NCBI RefSeq assembly: GCF_013032005.1
Contig: NZ_WQBE01000001.1
Span: 1 to 64,000 of the forward strand
DNA: 64,000 bases
DNA from: Ruegeria atlantica
Lineage (GTDB): Bacteria > Pseudomonadota > Alphaproteobacteria > Rhodobacterales > Rhodobacteraceae
Reading direction: 5' to 3'
In this document: positions 52,758-61,927 of the stretch, in pieces
How the letters are laid out: each line of letters begins with the position of its first letter
Position numbering within the stretch: the first letter of the stretch is position 1
Made by a program: the position numbers and the translations under genes
The notes under the pieces: generated by a model
Told to the model about the DNA's origin: nothing
What the model saw: only the letters and a program-made list of their open reading frames with translations
The model's database searches: none

Positions 52758-54707
52758 ATGTCACTGCCCCCCGGATTTCTGGATGAACTGCGCACCCGGC
52801 TGAGCTTGTCTCAGGTCGTTGGGCGTAAGGTCATGTGGGATGCGCGCAAGTCCAATCAGGGCAAGGGTGACATGTGGGCACCGTGCCCGTTTCATCATGA
52901 AAAGACCGCCTCTTTCCACGTCGATGATCAAAAGGGGTTCTACTATTGCTTTGGTTGCCATGCCAAAGGCGATGCGATCAGCTTTGTGAAAGAAACCGAG
53001 AATGTACCGTTCATCGAAGCGGTTGAGATTCTGGCGCGCGAGGTCGGAATGCCGATGCCTGCGCGCGATCCCAAAGCACAGGAAAAACAGGATCGCCGGT
53101 CGCAACTGGCCGGGGTCATGGAGCAGGCAGTGCAGTTCTTCCGATTGCAGCTCAAGACCGGGGCAGGGGGAGCAGCGCGTGACTACCTGGCCAATCGCGG
53201 GCTGGATGTGCAGGCGTTGGAGCGGTGGGAAATTGGTTTTGCCCCTGACGGCTGGCAATCGCTCTGGGATCATCTGTGCGGAAAGAACGTGGCTGAGGAT
53301 CTGATCCTTGGTGCAGGTTTGGCCAAACCGTCGAACAAGGGCAAAAAGCCTTATGATACGTTCCGCAACCGTATCATGTTCCCGATCCGCGATCCGCGCG
53401 GGCGTTGCATCGCCTTTGGCGGGCGGGCGATGGACCCGGCCGACAACGCCAAATATCTGAACTCGCCCGAGACCGAGTTGTTCGACAAGGGACGCAGCCT
53501 CTATAACCACGGGCCCGCACGGCAGTCTGCGGGCAAAGGGCTGCCCTTGGTCGTGGCCGAAGGGTACATGGACGTGATTGCGTTGGCTGAGGCCGGGTTT
53601 GGCGCCTCGGTCGCGCCGCTAGGTACCGCGATTACCGAGCATCAGTTGCAATTGCTATGGCGTATCTCGGACGAGCCGATCATTGCACTGGATGGCGATA
53701 CGGCGGGTCTGCGGGCCGCCATGCGGGCGGTTGATCTGGCTCTGCCGTTGCTGGAGGCCGGGAAATCCCTGCGCTTTGCCCTGATGCCCGAAGGCAAGGA
53801 CCCCGACGATCTGTTGCGTGCCGAAGGGGCAGGGGCGGTGCAGGCCGTGCTGGATGGGGCCATTCCGATGGTCAAATTGCTGTGGCAGCGCGAAACCGAA
53901 GGCAAGGTCTTTGACAGCCCGGAACGTAAGGCAGCGTTGGATAAGGTGCTGAGGGACAAGATCAAACTGATCCGTGACCCTTCGATCCGCTCTCATTACG
54001 GGCAAGAGATTAAGGATCTGCGGTGGCAATTGTTCCGCCCGCAGCGGCAATCTGGGAACCGCCAATGGCAACCTCGGAGCAAGTGGCAACCGCAGAAACA
54101 GCCAGCAACGCCTGACGCGCGGGCATCGTTTTTGGCTTCGTCCGAAGGTGCCGAGATTCAACTGCGCGAAGCGGCTATTCTTGCAATTGCTGCGCTAAAC
54201 CCCGAAGTCGTTGTGCAGTTTGAGCATCAATTGGAGGACATGGAGTGCCGCGATTCCGACCATGCAGCCCTGCGCCATGCGATCCTGCGTCACGCGATTG
54301 ATGATCCTGACAACCTGAAAGACCACATTGCCGAAACTTTGGGGCCCCAAGCCCTTGAAAACCTGCTGGCCCTTCGCCATGTCGCAGTAATCCCTTGTGT
54401 GTACAAGCCAGGCGACGTTGAAAAGGCCGAGATGACTCTGGCCGAGGAACTCGCAAAGATCAAAGCGCTCCGGGGGTTGGATGCTGAGATTGCCGAAGCT
54501 GCAGAGGAACTGTCCGATCTGGCCGATGAGGCGTTGACGTACCGATTGGCGCAAGCCGCCGAAGAACGCAACCGCACAAGCCGTAGCCAGAACGAGGACA
54601 GGGCCGTTTTCGACATCGCCGACAATGGCGCGCGGATCAACCGCGACGAGAAAGATGCGTTCAAGGCAATCATGTCGGGCATCAATTTTGAACGGAAACG
54701 CCGGTGA
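52758..54707 (+). CDS. dnaG: DNA primase
   Basis: A 649-residue primase. The CHC2 zinc finger uses Cys43, His46, Cys64 and Cys67 (CPFHHEKTASF and YYCFGCHAKGD). The core includes TOPRIM motifs EGYMDVIAL and DGDTAGLRAA, and the C-terminal third is the helicase-interacting domain. A glutamine/arginine-rich linker (PQRQSGNRQWQPRSKWQ) separates the two. It makes primers at the replication fork. rpoD follows 114 bp downstream, as usual in alphaproteobacteria. Confidence 0.96.
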   Translation: MSLPPGFLDELRTRLSLSQVVGRKVMWDARKSNQGKGDMWAPCPFHHEKTASFHVDDQKGFYYCFGCHAKGDAISFVKETENVPFIEAVEILAREVGMPMPARDPKAQEKQDRRSQLAGVMEQAVQFFRLQLKTGAGGAARDYLANRGLDVQALERWEIGFAPDGWQSLWDHLCGKNVAEDLILGAGLAKPSNKGKKPYDTFRNRIMFPIRDPRGRCIAFGGRAMDPADNAKYLNSPETELFDKGRSLYNHGPARQSAGKGLPLVVAEGYMDVIALAEAGFGASVAPLGTAITEHQLQLLWRISDEPIIALDGDTAGLRAAMRAVDLALPLLEAGKSLRFALMPEGKDPDDLLRAEGAGAVQAVLDGAIPMVKLLWQRETEGKVFDSPERKAALDKVLRDKIKLIRDPSIRSHYGQEIKDLRWQLFRPQRQSGNRQWQPRSKWQPQKQPATPDARASFLASSEGAEIQLREAAILAIAALNPEVVVQFEHQLEDMECRDSDHAALRHAILRHAIDDPDNLKDHIAETLGPQALENLLALRHVAVIPCVYKPGDVEKAEMTLAEELAKIKALRGLDAEIAEAAEELSDLADEALTYRLAQAAEERNRTSRSQNEDRAVFDIADNGARINRDEKDAFKAIMSGINFERKRR

Positions 54708-54756
54708 AGTGGTGTTTTCGTAAGGCACTGGAAAAGAAAAACAGGTAAACGGGTGG

Positions 54757-54799
54757 CCGAATCACTTCTACGCGCTAATGATTCGGTTGAAACGAATCA
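54757..54799 (+). promoter_or_regulatory. Mutually exclusive hairpins in rpoD leader
   Basis: CCGAATCA (54757-54764) can pair with TGATTCGG (54779-54786), an 8-bp stem with a 14-nt loop. The same TGATTCG (54779-54785) can instead pair with a second CGAATCA copy at 54793-54799 (7-nt loop). The second stem lies just 12 nt before the AGGAG ribosome site at 54811. The shared middle strand makes the two folds exclusive. Regulation is inferred. Confidence 0.45.
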
Positions 54800-54821
54800 C
54801 CCATCCCTGCAGGAGCATTGA

Positions 54822-56810
54822 ATGGCCGCCAAGGATACGAACGAAGACCGCAAATCCGACGAGCAGGAACAGGAAATCTCGTTGGACATGAGCCAGGCCA
54901 ACGTCAAGAAGATGATCGCCGAGGCCCGCGAGAAAGGTTACATCACCTACGACCAGCTCAATCAGGTGCTGCCGCCTGATCAGGTCAGCTCGGAACAGAT
55001 CGAAGACGTTATGTCGATGCTGTCCGAAATGGGCATCAACATCATCGAAGATGAAGAGGCCGAAGAGGAAGAGAACAAAGGCTCGACCGAACTGACCACC
55101 ACGGAAAGCAACCGTGAGGTTGCGTTGTCCGGTGCTGCAACGGAAAAGCTGGACCGCACTGACGACCCCGTGCGCATGTACCTGCGCGAGATGGGCAGCG
55201 TCGAACTGCTGAGCCGTGAGGGCGAGATTGCGATCGCCAAGCGGATCGAGGCCGGTCGCAACACCATGATCGCCGGTCTGTGCGAAAGCCCGCTGACCTT
55301 CCAGGCGATTACCATCTGGCACGACGAATTGTTGTCCGAAGACATTCTGCTGCGTGACGTCATTGACCTGGAGGCCACATTTGGCAACCAGTTGGACGAA
55401 GACGGCGATGTCGAAGAACCGGTCGTCGACACGTCAGCCGTACAGGCGGCAAAGCCAGCCAAGGACAGCGGACCGGAACTGGACGCGGATGGCAATCCGA
55501 TCGCCAATGATGACGATGATGACGAAGATGATCAGGCCAACATGTCTCTGGCCGCGATGGAAGCGGCGCTGAAAGATCAGGTGCTGACCACGCTGGAGCG
55601 AATCTCGACCGATTTCGCGATGCTTTCGGAAATGCAGGACAGCCGGATTTCGGCCACGCTGAACGAAGATGGCACGTTCAGCGCCAAGGACGAAGAGACC
55701 TATCAAAAGCTACGGGCCGAGATTGTTGAACTGGTGAACGGTCTTCACCTGCACAACAACCGTATCGAAGCGCTGATCGACCAGCTTTACGGCATCAACC
55801 GCCGTATCATGTCGCTGGACAGCGCGATGGTGAAGCTGGCGGACCAAGCCCGAATCAATCGTCGCGAGTTTATCGACGCTTATCGTGGCCGTGAACTGGA
55901 CCCGAACTGGCTGGCCGAGATGGCTGAAAAACCCGGTCGGGGTTGGCAGATGTTCATCGAACGCTCGACTGCCAAGGTCGAGGAATTGCGCAACGATATG
56001 GCTCAGGTCGGGCAATATGTCGGTCTCGACATCCCTGAATTCCGCCGCATCGTGCAGCAAGTTCAGAAGGGTGAAAAAGAGGCGCGGCAGGCCAAGAAGG
56101 AAATGGTCGAGGCAAACCTGCGCCTGGTGATTTCGATTGCCAAAAAGTACACGAACCGCGGCCTCCAATTCCTTGATCTTATTCAGGAAGGTAACATCGG
56201 CCTGATGAAGGCGGTAGACAAGTTCGAATACCGCCGCGGTTATAAGTTCTCGACCTATGCGACCTGGTGGATTCGTCAGGCGATCACGCGCTCAATTGCG
56301 GATCAGGCCCGTACAATCCGTATTCCGGTCCACATGATCGAGACGATCAACAAGCTGGTTCGCACCGGTCGTCAGATGCTGCACGAGATCGGGCGCGAGC
56401 CGACGCCGGAAGAACTGGCTGAAAAGCTGCAGATGCCGCTGGAAAAGGTTCGCAAGGTGATGAAGATCGCCAAAGAGCCGATCAGTCTTGAGACGCCGAT
56501 TGGCGACGAGGAAGACAGCCAGCTAGGCGATTTCATCGAGGACAAGAATGCCGTGCTGCCACTGGACAGCGCCATTCAGGAAAACCTCAAGGAAACGACG
56601 ACACGGGTTCTTGCCTCGCTCACCCCGCGCGAAGAGCGGGTGCTGCGGATGCGTTTTGGCATCGGCATGAACACCGACCATACGCTGGAAGAGGTCGGTC
56701 AACAGTTCAGTGTGACCCGCGAACGTATCCGTCAGATCGAAGCGAAAGCGTTGCGCAAGCTGAAACATCCCAGCCGGTCGCGAAAACTACGGTCTTTCCT
56801 GGATCAATAA
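54822..56810 (+). CDS. rpoD: RNA polymerase sigma-70 factor RpoD
   Basis: A 662-residue housekeeping sigma factor. Region 1.1 ([23 protein letters not shown]), an acidic nonconserved insert ([10 protein letters not shown]), region 2 ([31 protein letters not shown] and [13 protein letters not shown]), region 3 and region 4 ([33 protein letters not shown]) are all present. Length and layout are those of alphaproteobacterial RpoD. AGGAG upstream. A terminator follows the stop at once. Confidence 0.97.
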   Translation: MAAKDTNEDRKSDEQEQEISLDMSQANVKKMIAEAREKGYITYDQLNQVLPPDQVSSEQIEDVMSMLSEMGINIIEDEEAEEEENKGSTELTTTESNREVALSGAATEKLDRTDDPVRMYLREMGSVELLSREGEIAIAKRIEAGRNTMIAGLCESPLTFQAITIWHDELLSEDILLRDVIDLEATFGNQLDEDGDVEEPVVDTSAVQAAKPAKDSGPELDADGNPIANDDDDDEDDQANMSLAAMEAALKDQVLTTLERISTDFAMLSEMQDSRISATLNEDGTFSAKDEETYQKLRAEIVELVNGLHLHNNRIEALIDQLYGINRRIMSLDSAMVKLADQARINRREFIDAYRGRELDPNWLAEMAEKPGRGWQMFIERSTAKVEELRNDMAQVGQYVGLDIPEFRRIVQQVQKGEKEARQAKKEMVEANLRLVISIAKKYTNRGLQFLDLIQEGNIGLMKAVDKFEYRRGYKFSTYATWWIRQAITRSIADQARTIRIPVHMIETINKLVRTGRQMLHEIGREPTPEELAEKLQMPLEKVRKVMKIAKEPISLETPIGDEEDSQLGDFIEDKNAVLPLDSAIQENLKETTTRVLASLTPREERVLRMRFGIGMNTDHTLEEVGQQFSVTRERIRQIEAKALRKLKHPSRSRKLRSFLDQ

Positions 56811-56814
56811 AACC

Positions 56815-56842
56815 AAGGCGCCCCGAGAGTGGCGCCTTTTTT
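56815..56842 (+). terminator. Intrinsic terminator after rpoD
   Basis: AAGGCGCC (56815-56822) and GGCGCCTT (56831-56838) form an 8-bp stem with an 8-nt loop, directly followed by TTTTTT (56837-56842). It ends 32 bp after the rpoD stop codon. Confidence 0.88.
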
Positions 56843-57011
56843 CTTTCACCCCACGCGCTTTCACATTGTCCATTGGAAAGATCAAATTGGCGGGAAGTCA
56901 CAAGGCAAGACCCCTGCACCTCTTTATATCCGCATTGTCCACTCATGGGACAGGCCGGGGTGAGGCTTTGCGGCTGATGACCCCCGGCCACTAGCCATAT
57001 AGCGCATCCGA

Positions 57012-58016
57012 TTAATCCAGACGACTGCGGAAAGTGCTGGGGGCCTGACCGGTCCAGCGTTTGAAAGCGGTCGAGAAGGCCGGTTGATCGGCGTAGCCCA
57101 GCGAATAGGCAATCTCGGACAGCGCCATGCCGTTGGTGATAAAGGTTTGCGCCAGATCGCATCTAAGATCGTCGACGATATCGCGATAGGTTGCCCCTTC
57201 TTCCTTGAGCCGCCGTGTGAAGGTGCGCGGACTCATCCCCAGATTTGCGGCGGCCTCATCGGCGTGAATGACAGTGCCGGGCAGCGAGCGGGTAATCAGC
57301 CCTTCGACCTGCGCGCGCAGTTTTTGCTTGGGCGAGCGTCGCTCTGCCAGGACACGTTCACCATATTCCAGAAGGTGCGCGCGCAGGTTTGAATCGTAGG
57401 TCGGAACCGGCAAATCCAACGAGGATACGGCAAAGACGATTTCCAGTCTCTCTGCACCGAAAACAACGGGAAACCCTGCAAGTTTTTGAAATTTTTCTCT
57501 GCTTTTCCCAACCTCGTGCTGAAACCGTATCTCAATCGGACGGAAATTCGATTGCGTCAGGGTGCGCATGCGGGCCAATCCGGCGAACATGAGGAATTCG
57601 GTCCGGCGGTGATACCGGGCAAAACTGGCATCCTTCCATTCGGCCTCAATAGTGGCAAAGTTTCCGGCAAGGCGTAGTGCAAAGGCTATGGCCGGGTCGA
57701 TGAACATATGAAAGCGCGAGGTATTCTCGATCACCTGCCGCAGGTCGCGCGAATACTTACTGATATACGCCGTCAGGCTAGAGGACGACGAAAACTGCAA
57801 CCCGGTCTGCGCGGCAAAGGTAATATCTCCGACGGTATCGCAGGCATAGCGTGCAAACAGGGCTTCTTGATGGGCGCTGCACGTTGTTGTCGGCGCTGCA
57901 ATTCTATCCCGTGAGAGTTTACACTTTTCCAGTATACGGTCAGATGCTTCGGCGCCGTTTGTTCGTTGATCAAGCGCTTTGGTCAATAACTGAATGCGGG
58001 CGATATCAACTTCCAT
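57012..58016 (-). CDS. AraC-family regulator (OruR/ArgR-like)
   Basis: A 334-residue AraC-type regulator. The N-terminal domain (about 1-190) resembles the arabinose-binding AraC_N fold of OruR-like proteins; residues 230-330 contain the two HTH motifs (IHADEAAANLGMSPRTFTRRLKEEG and ALSEIAYSLGYADQPAFSTAFKRWTG). Ligand unknown. Divergent from the DCC gene. Related regulators control amino-acid or quorum-related genes. Confidence 0.87.
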   Translation of the reverse strand: MEVDIARIQLLTKALDQRTNGAEASDRILEKCKLSRDRIAAPTTTCSAHQEALFARYACDTVGDITFAAQTGLQFSSSSSLTAYISKYSRDLRQVIENTSRFHMFIDPAIAFALRLAGNFATIEAEWKDASFARYHRRTEFLMFAGLARMRTLTQSNFRPIEIRFQHEVGKSREKFQKLAGFPVVFGAERLEIVFAVSSLDLPVPTYDSNLRAHLLEYGERVLAERRSPKQKLRAQVEGLITRSLPGTVIHADEAAANLGMSPRTFTRRLKEEGATYRDIVDDLRCDLAQTFITNGMALSEIAYSLGYADQPAFSTAFKRWTGQAPSTFRSRLD

Positions 58017-58339
58017 GGCTGTTCCACCGTGTTTTCAATCGGGTTTAATGCCGTTGTTGCGTATTGGGCGTTTGTCGATCCCATGTATTGCTTCAATGTC
58101 TGGAATTCGAATGGTTTTGGCCGGCAAACACAAGACCCAAGGTCAGACATTTTGTATTTCCCGTCCGTTGTCGGGTCAGCACCTTGTGGGGATGAGGTCA
58201 GAGCCCTGGATAAAAAACCACCAAAACCGGTGGCTCCCCGGCACATTCACGCGTTTAAAACAGACGGCCTCATGTCGCATTGCCCGGTCCGGACCATGGT
58301 GAAAGGGTGCGGGTAGGAAAGCTAACGGGCGCAACAGAT
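58017..58339. other. 323-bp divergent gap with a minus-strand terminator-like element
   Basis: Between the AraC gene (minus) and the DCC gene (plus) I see no convincing gene. A hairpin (CCACC-N6-GGTGG on plus, 58218-58233) has an A6 run at 58212-58217 on its left, i.e. a U6 tail when read on the minus strand. That would be an orphan terminator for minus-strand transcription into this gap. Confidence 0.4.
58212..58233 (-). terminator. Possible intrinsic terminator, minus strand
   Basis: Minus-strand reading gives CCACC-GGTTTT-GGTGG then TTTTTT. The stem is only 5 bp, so efficiency is uncertain. No minus-strand gene ends here, which raises the possibility of a small RNA or leader upstream of the AraC gene. 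Confidence 0.35.
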
Positions 58340-58777
58340 ATGCCAAACTTTGCCGTCTCAGAATTGGTGGATGCTCAGGATGCCATTGTTTTTGATGGGG
58401 AATGTGTTCTGTGTTCAGGTTTTTTTCAATTCATGACGATGAGGGATAAAGCGCAGCGTTTTAAATTCGCAACGGCGCAATCGCCGCTAGGGCAAAGGCT
58501 GTACCAAGAGCTTGGATTGCCTATGCAGGATTTTGAAACCAACCTGGTGATCGTGAACGGCAATGTACATCAACGTCTGGATGCCTTCGCCGCGGCGATG
58601 GGCGCGCTGCCGGGGATTTGGCCGATCTTGTCTTTTTGTAGGTTCCTGCCCAGTTGGATCAAAGACCCGCTGTATCATGCCATTGCACGTAACAGGTACA
58701 AGATATTCGGACGCAATCCGACCTGTATGATCCCGGATGCCGCACTGCGATCCCGTTTTTTGCCCGAGGGATTTTGA
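58340..58777 (+). CDS. DCC-family (DUF393) thiol-disulfide oxidoreductase-like protein
   Basis: A 145-residue DUF393 protein with the family's DxxCxxC signature FDGECVLCSGFF near residue 19-30 and the conserved NLVIV and PxWIKDPLYHAIARNRYKIFG C-terminal segments. The start is uncertain: the ATG at 58340 lacks a strong ribosome site and upstream GTG codons could be used. It abuts the DUF4166 gene (GTG directly after its stop). Proposed oxidoreductase activity is from the motif only. Confidence 0.78.
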   Translation: MPNFAVSELVDAQDAIVFDGECVLCSGFFQFMTMRDKAQRFKFATAQSPLGQRLYQELGLPMQDFETNLVIVNGNVHQRLDAFAAAMGALPGIWPILSFCRFLPSWIKDPLYHAIARNRYKIFGRNPTCMIPDAALRSRFLPEGF

Positions 58778-59326
58778 GTGGAACCCGATCCGTTTTTGCA
58801 ATCCCTTCCTGCCGGGGTAGAAGTGCCCTTGGCCCTTCAGCAGTTGCATTCCAACACAGGTCACTACGCGGGACGGTGCGATATTGTCGAGGGACGAGGG
58901 TGGTTGATCAGGCTTGCTTTGCACCTCGGACGGTTTCCTCGAAGCGCCAACGACATACCGGTGCAAGTTCGGATAGACCGTGACGATGACACATGGCAGT
59001 GGATACGTGATTTTGATGGCCACACGACTCGATCCCTCCTGACATTTGATCACGGCGCAGATTGCGTTCGTGAAAGGCTGGGCTGGCTGACGCTGTGGCT
59101 GGAGCCCGAAGTCGAAGCTGAACGCCTGTTGATCCACATCCGGGGCCTGAGCATTTTGGGTTTTCGTTGCCCGGCATTTTTGCTGCCACGCTCATCAACC
59201 GTAGAATGGCAGAGCGAAACAGGGGATTATTGCTTTGATGTCTCGGCCAAAGTGCCGGGCCTTGGGGTATTGATCCGGTATAGCGGCTGGTTGAAACTTG
59301 TTCACGTACAGATGGACCCGGATTGA
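58778..59326 (+). CDS. DUF4166-domain protein
   Basis: A 182-residue protein starting at GTG 58778 right after the DCC stop codon. It carries a DUF4166-like domain (LPAGVEVPLALQQLHSNTGHYAGRCDIVEGRGWLIRLALHLGRFP, with the GWLIRL and TVEWQSETGDYCFDV segments). The function is unknown. Co-transcription with the DUF393 gene is a common pairing and suggests a shared, perhaps cell-envelope, role. Confidence 0.72.
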   Translation: MEPDPFLQSLPAGVEVPLALQQLHSNTGHYAGRCDIVEGRGWLIRLALHLGRFPRSANDIPVQVRIDRDDDTWQWIRDFDGHTTRSLLTFDHGADCVRERLGWLTLWLEPEVEAERLLIHIRGLSILGFRCPAFLLPRSSTVEWQSETGDYCFDVSAKVPGLGVLIRYSGWLKLVHVQMDPD

Positions 59327-59404
59327 ATTCATCGTGAACCGGCTTTGTTTGAATTTAGAGTACACTAGGTCAATACCTACCTCGAAACAGGAAAGAGTGT
59401 GATT

Positions 59405-59806
59405 ATGAAAAAGGTTATGACTTACGCGGTATTCGCGGCGTTGGTGTTGACCACGCCGGCGTCGGCGACGTTCGCTCGGTTTGGCTATCAGACCGTAGCG
59501 CTTAGCAACACAGTCTTTGAGGTGATCCCGCGCGGACGGACCGATATAGACGGGTATTGGTGTGCCGCCTCAGATTTTGCCCGCAGAACACTGGGCGCCA
59601 GTTGGCAACAGCGGATTTACGTCAAGCGTGGTTATGGTCCAAGCGAGGCCACGGGGCGCAGAACAGCCGTGCAGTTTTCGCTTACGGCACCGGAGACCGT
59701 TCAGCAGCAAAGCAGTGGTGTTTTCTCGGCGGGGTTTCAGCCGGGTTTCAGTATGTCAGTTTCGGCCGCCAATGGCCGGTGTACTGCTCGGCCAATCTTT
59801 GACTAA
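59405..59806 (+). CDS. Secreted hypothetical protein
   Basis: A 133-residue protein with a signal peptide (MKKVMTYAVFAALVLTTPASA) and a mature domain with paired cysteines (YWCAASDFARRTL and NGRCTARPIFD). I do not recognise the family, though similar small secreted proteins with a DFARRTLG-like motif occur in Rhodobacterales. ATG 59405 is preferred over GTG 59399. A short gap of 18 bp separates it from the YjbQ gene. Confidence 0.55.
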   Translation: MKKVMTYAVFAALVLTTPASATFARFGYQTVALSNTVFEVIPRGRTDIDGYWCAASDFARRTLGASWQQRIYVKRGYGPSEATGRRTAVQFSLTAPETVQQQSSGVFSAGFQPGFSMSVSAANGRCTARPIFD

Positions 59807-59824
59807 TACAGGCCTGTCCACCTA

Positions 59825-60238
59825 ATGAAGACCGAGTTTTTAATTTCAGCGCGGGGTCCCGGACTTTATGAGTTCACTCCGGATGTGCGTGACTGGCTGA
59901 ACTCAGTCGGGGGGGATGGGTTGCTGACACTGTTCGTGCGGCACACCTCTTGTTCGCTGCTCATTCAGGAAAACGCGGACCCCGAAGTGCAGGCGGATTT
60001 GCGTGCGTTCTTCGATCGGCTGGTGCCGCCGTCGGATCACCCGTCGATGGCGTATCTGCGGCACACCTATGAAGGTCCCGATGATATGCCAGCCCATATC
60101 AAAGCCGCGCTTTTGCCGGTTTCCTTGTCGATTCCTGTGGTGTCGGGTCAACCCGTTCTGGGCACTTGGCAGGGTATCTATCTGTTCGAGCACCGCACTG
60201 CGCCGCATCACCGAAAGGTTGCGGCGCACTTCGCGTAG
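59825..60238 (+). CDS. YjbQ/UPF0047 family protein
   Basis: A 137-residue protein of the YjbQ family, identified by TLFVRHTSCSLLIQENADPEV, HTYEGPDDMPAHIKAALLP and GTWQGIYLFEHR. Some members show weak thiamin-phosphate synthase activity, but the physiological role is unclear. The length is standard. It has an ATG start at 59825. It precedes nrdR, with a 121-bp gap. Confidence 0.85.
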   Translation: MKTEFLISARGPGLYEFTPDVRDWLNSVGGDGLLTLFVRHTSCSLLIQENADPEVQADLRAFFDRLVPPSDHPSMAYLRHTYEGPDDMPAHIKAALLPVSLSIPVVSGQPVLGTWQGIYLFEHRTAPHHRKVAAHFA

Positions 60239-60359
60239 ATTCATGATCTAGCGGTTAAAATTTCCGACTACCCAAATCCTAGCGGCTGCCCTATAGTTGT
60301 GGATAACTAAGCCACTGCGCTTACAATAAGAAGCGGAACAAGGGACGAGGAGAGGGCGA

Positions 60360-60830
60360 ATGCGCTGCCCGTTTTGCGGTAATATCGACACTCAGGTCAA
60401 AGATTCACGCCCGGCAGAGGATCACGTCGCGATCCGCAGACGTCGGTTTTGTCCCGCTTGTGGGGGGCGTTTTACCACATATGAACGTGTACAACTGCGC
60501 GATCTGGTGGTGATCAAAACCAACGGAAAACGAGAGGATTTCGACCGGGATAAGCTGGAACGTTCGATCCGCATTTCGATGCAGAAACGCCCCATTGATC
60601 CTGACCGGATCGACCAGATGATTTCGGGCATTGTCCGCCGTCTGGAAAGCATGGGTGAAACCGATATCCCGTCCAGCAAGATCGGTGAGATCGTTATGGA
60701 AGCTCTGGCGCGGATCGACACCGTGGCTTATGTTCGCTTTGCGAGTGTATACAAGAATTTCCAGGCGGCCGATGACTTCGAGGAGTTTGTCCACGAACTG
60801 CGCCCGCCGCAGCCTTCGACGGACGAGTGA
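60360..60830 (+). CDS. nrdR: Transcriptional repressor NrdR
   Basis: A 156-residue regulator of ribonucleotide reductase genes. The N-terminal zinc ribbon has MRCPFCGN and [14 protein letters not shown] with four cysteines, and the ATP-cone domain starts [21 protein letters not shown]. Length matches the family (about 150). It overlaps ribD by 4 bp, as in many alphaproteobacteria. No NrdR box was sought in detail in this window. Confidence 0.96.
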   Translation: MRCPFCGNIDTQVKDSRPAEDHVAIRRRRFCPACGGRFTTYERVQLRDLVVIKTNGKREDFDRDKLERSIRISMQKRPIDPDRIDQMISGIVRRLESMGETDIPSSKIGEIVMEALARIDTVAYVRFASVYKNFQAADDFEEFVHELRPPQPSTDE

Positions 60831-61927
60831 GCGAAACAGATAAGCGATATATGGCGCTGGCCTTGTCATTGGGGCAGCGCGGTCAGGGCACGTGTTGGCC
60901 CAATCCTGCGGTAGGGTGTGTTATCGTGCGCGACGGTCGGATCGTCGGGCGTGGCTGGACCCAACCCGGTGGTCGACCGCATGGTGAAACCCAAGCGTTG
61001 GCCCAAGCGGGCGAGGCCGCGCGAGGCGCAACTGCGTATGTCTCACTGGAACCTTGTTCTCATCACGGTCAAACACCGCCATGCGCCGAGGCGCTGATCA
61101 AGGCAGGTGTGTCGCGGGTGGTTTCCGCCATTGAGGACAGCGATCCGCGCGTGGCAGGACAGGGGTTCGCCATGCTGCGCGAGGCTGGGATTGAGGTCAC
61201 CACCGGTGTTTTGGCTGAACAAGCTGCGCGCGACCATGCGGGGTTCTTCCTGAAGACAGAACAGGGGCGCCCGTTTGTGACGCTCAAACTGGCCAGCAGT
61301 TTTGACGGGCGCATTGCCACATCGACCGGTCACAGCAAGTGGATTACGGGACCGAAAGCGCGGCGAGCGGTCCACGCGATGCGTGCGCGTCATGATGCGG
61401 TGATAGTCGGAGCAGGGACAGCGAGGGCTGATGATCCGTCTCTGACTGTTCGCGATCTGGGGGTCGAGGCGCAGCCAGTGCGAGTGATAGTGTCACGCCA
61501 CATGGATATTCCGCTGATGGGCCAATTGGCACGTACGGCTGCTGAGATACCGGTTTGGTTATGCCATGGTCCGTCCCCTGATGCCGATCGGGCCCGCGCG
61601 TGGGAGGGGCTGGGCGCACGTCTGATCCCCTGTGCGCTGCAGGAACATCACATAGATGCCGCTGACCTGTTACAACAACTTGGGCAGGCTGGGTTGACGC
61701 GCGTTTTCTGCGAAGGTGGGTCGGCGCTTGCGGCGTCCTTGCTGGCCGATGATCTGGTGGATGAGCTGGTGGGCTTTAGCGCGGGGCTGACAATTGGTGC
61801 CGAAGGCTTGCCCGCCATTGGGTCAATGGGGCTGGACAAGTTGGACGCGGCCCCCCGGTTTGACCTGATCGAAACCCGCGCCATTGGGCCGGATGTTTTG
61901 CATCGCTGGGCGAGGGCGCTGCGTTAG
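60827..61927 (+). CDS. ribD: Bifunctional riboflavin deaminase/reductase RibD
   Basis: A 366-residue two-domain enzyme. The deaminase half has the zinc motif [18 protein letters not shown] and HGETQAL (His-Gly-Glu in place of the usual His-Ala-Glu). The reductase half includes [30 protein letters not shown] start at 60827 overlaps the nrdR stop. It converts the first riboflavin intermediate to the ribitylamino-uracil phosphate. The downstream genes ribE/ribB/ribH are not here; the next gene is on the opposite strand. Confidence 0.94.
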   Translation: MSETDKRYMALALSLGQRGQGTCWPNPAVGCVIVRDGRIVGRGWTQPGGRPHGETQALAQAGEAARGATAYVSLEPCSHHGQTPPCAEALIKAGVSRVVSAIEDSDPRVAGQGFAMLREAGIEVTTGVLAEQAARDHAGFFLKTEQGRPFVTLKLASSFDGRIATSTGHSKWITGPKARRAVHAMRARHDAVIVGAGTARADDPSLTVRDLGVEAQPVRVIVSRHMDIPLMGQLARTAAEIPVWLCHGPSPDADRARAWEGLGARLIPCALQEHHIDAADLLQQLGQAGLTRVFCEGGSALAASLLADDLVDELVGFSAGLTIGAEGLPAIGSMGLDKLDAAPRFDLIETRAIGPDVLHRWARALR

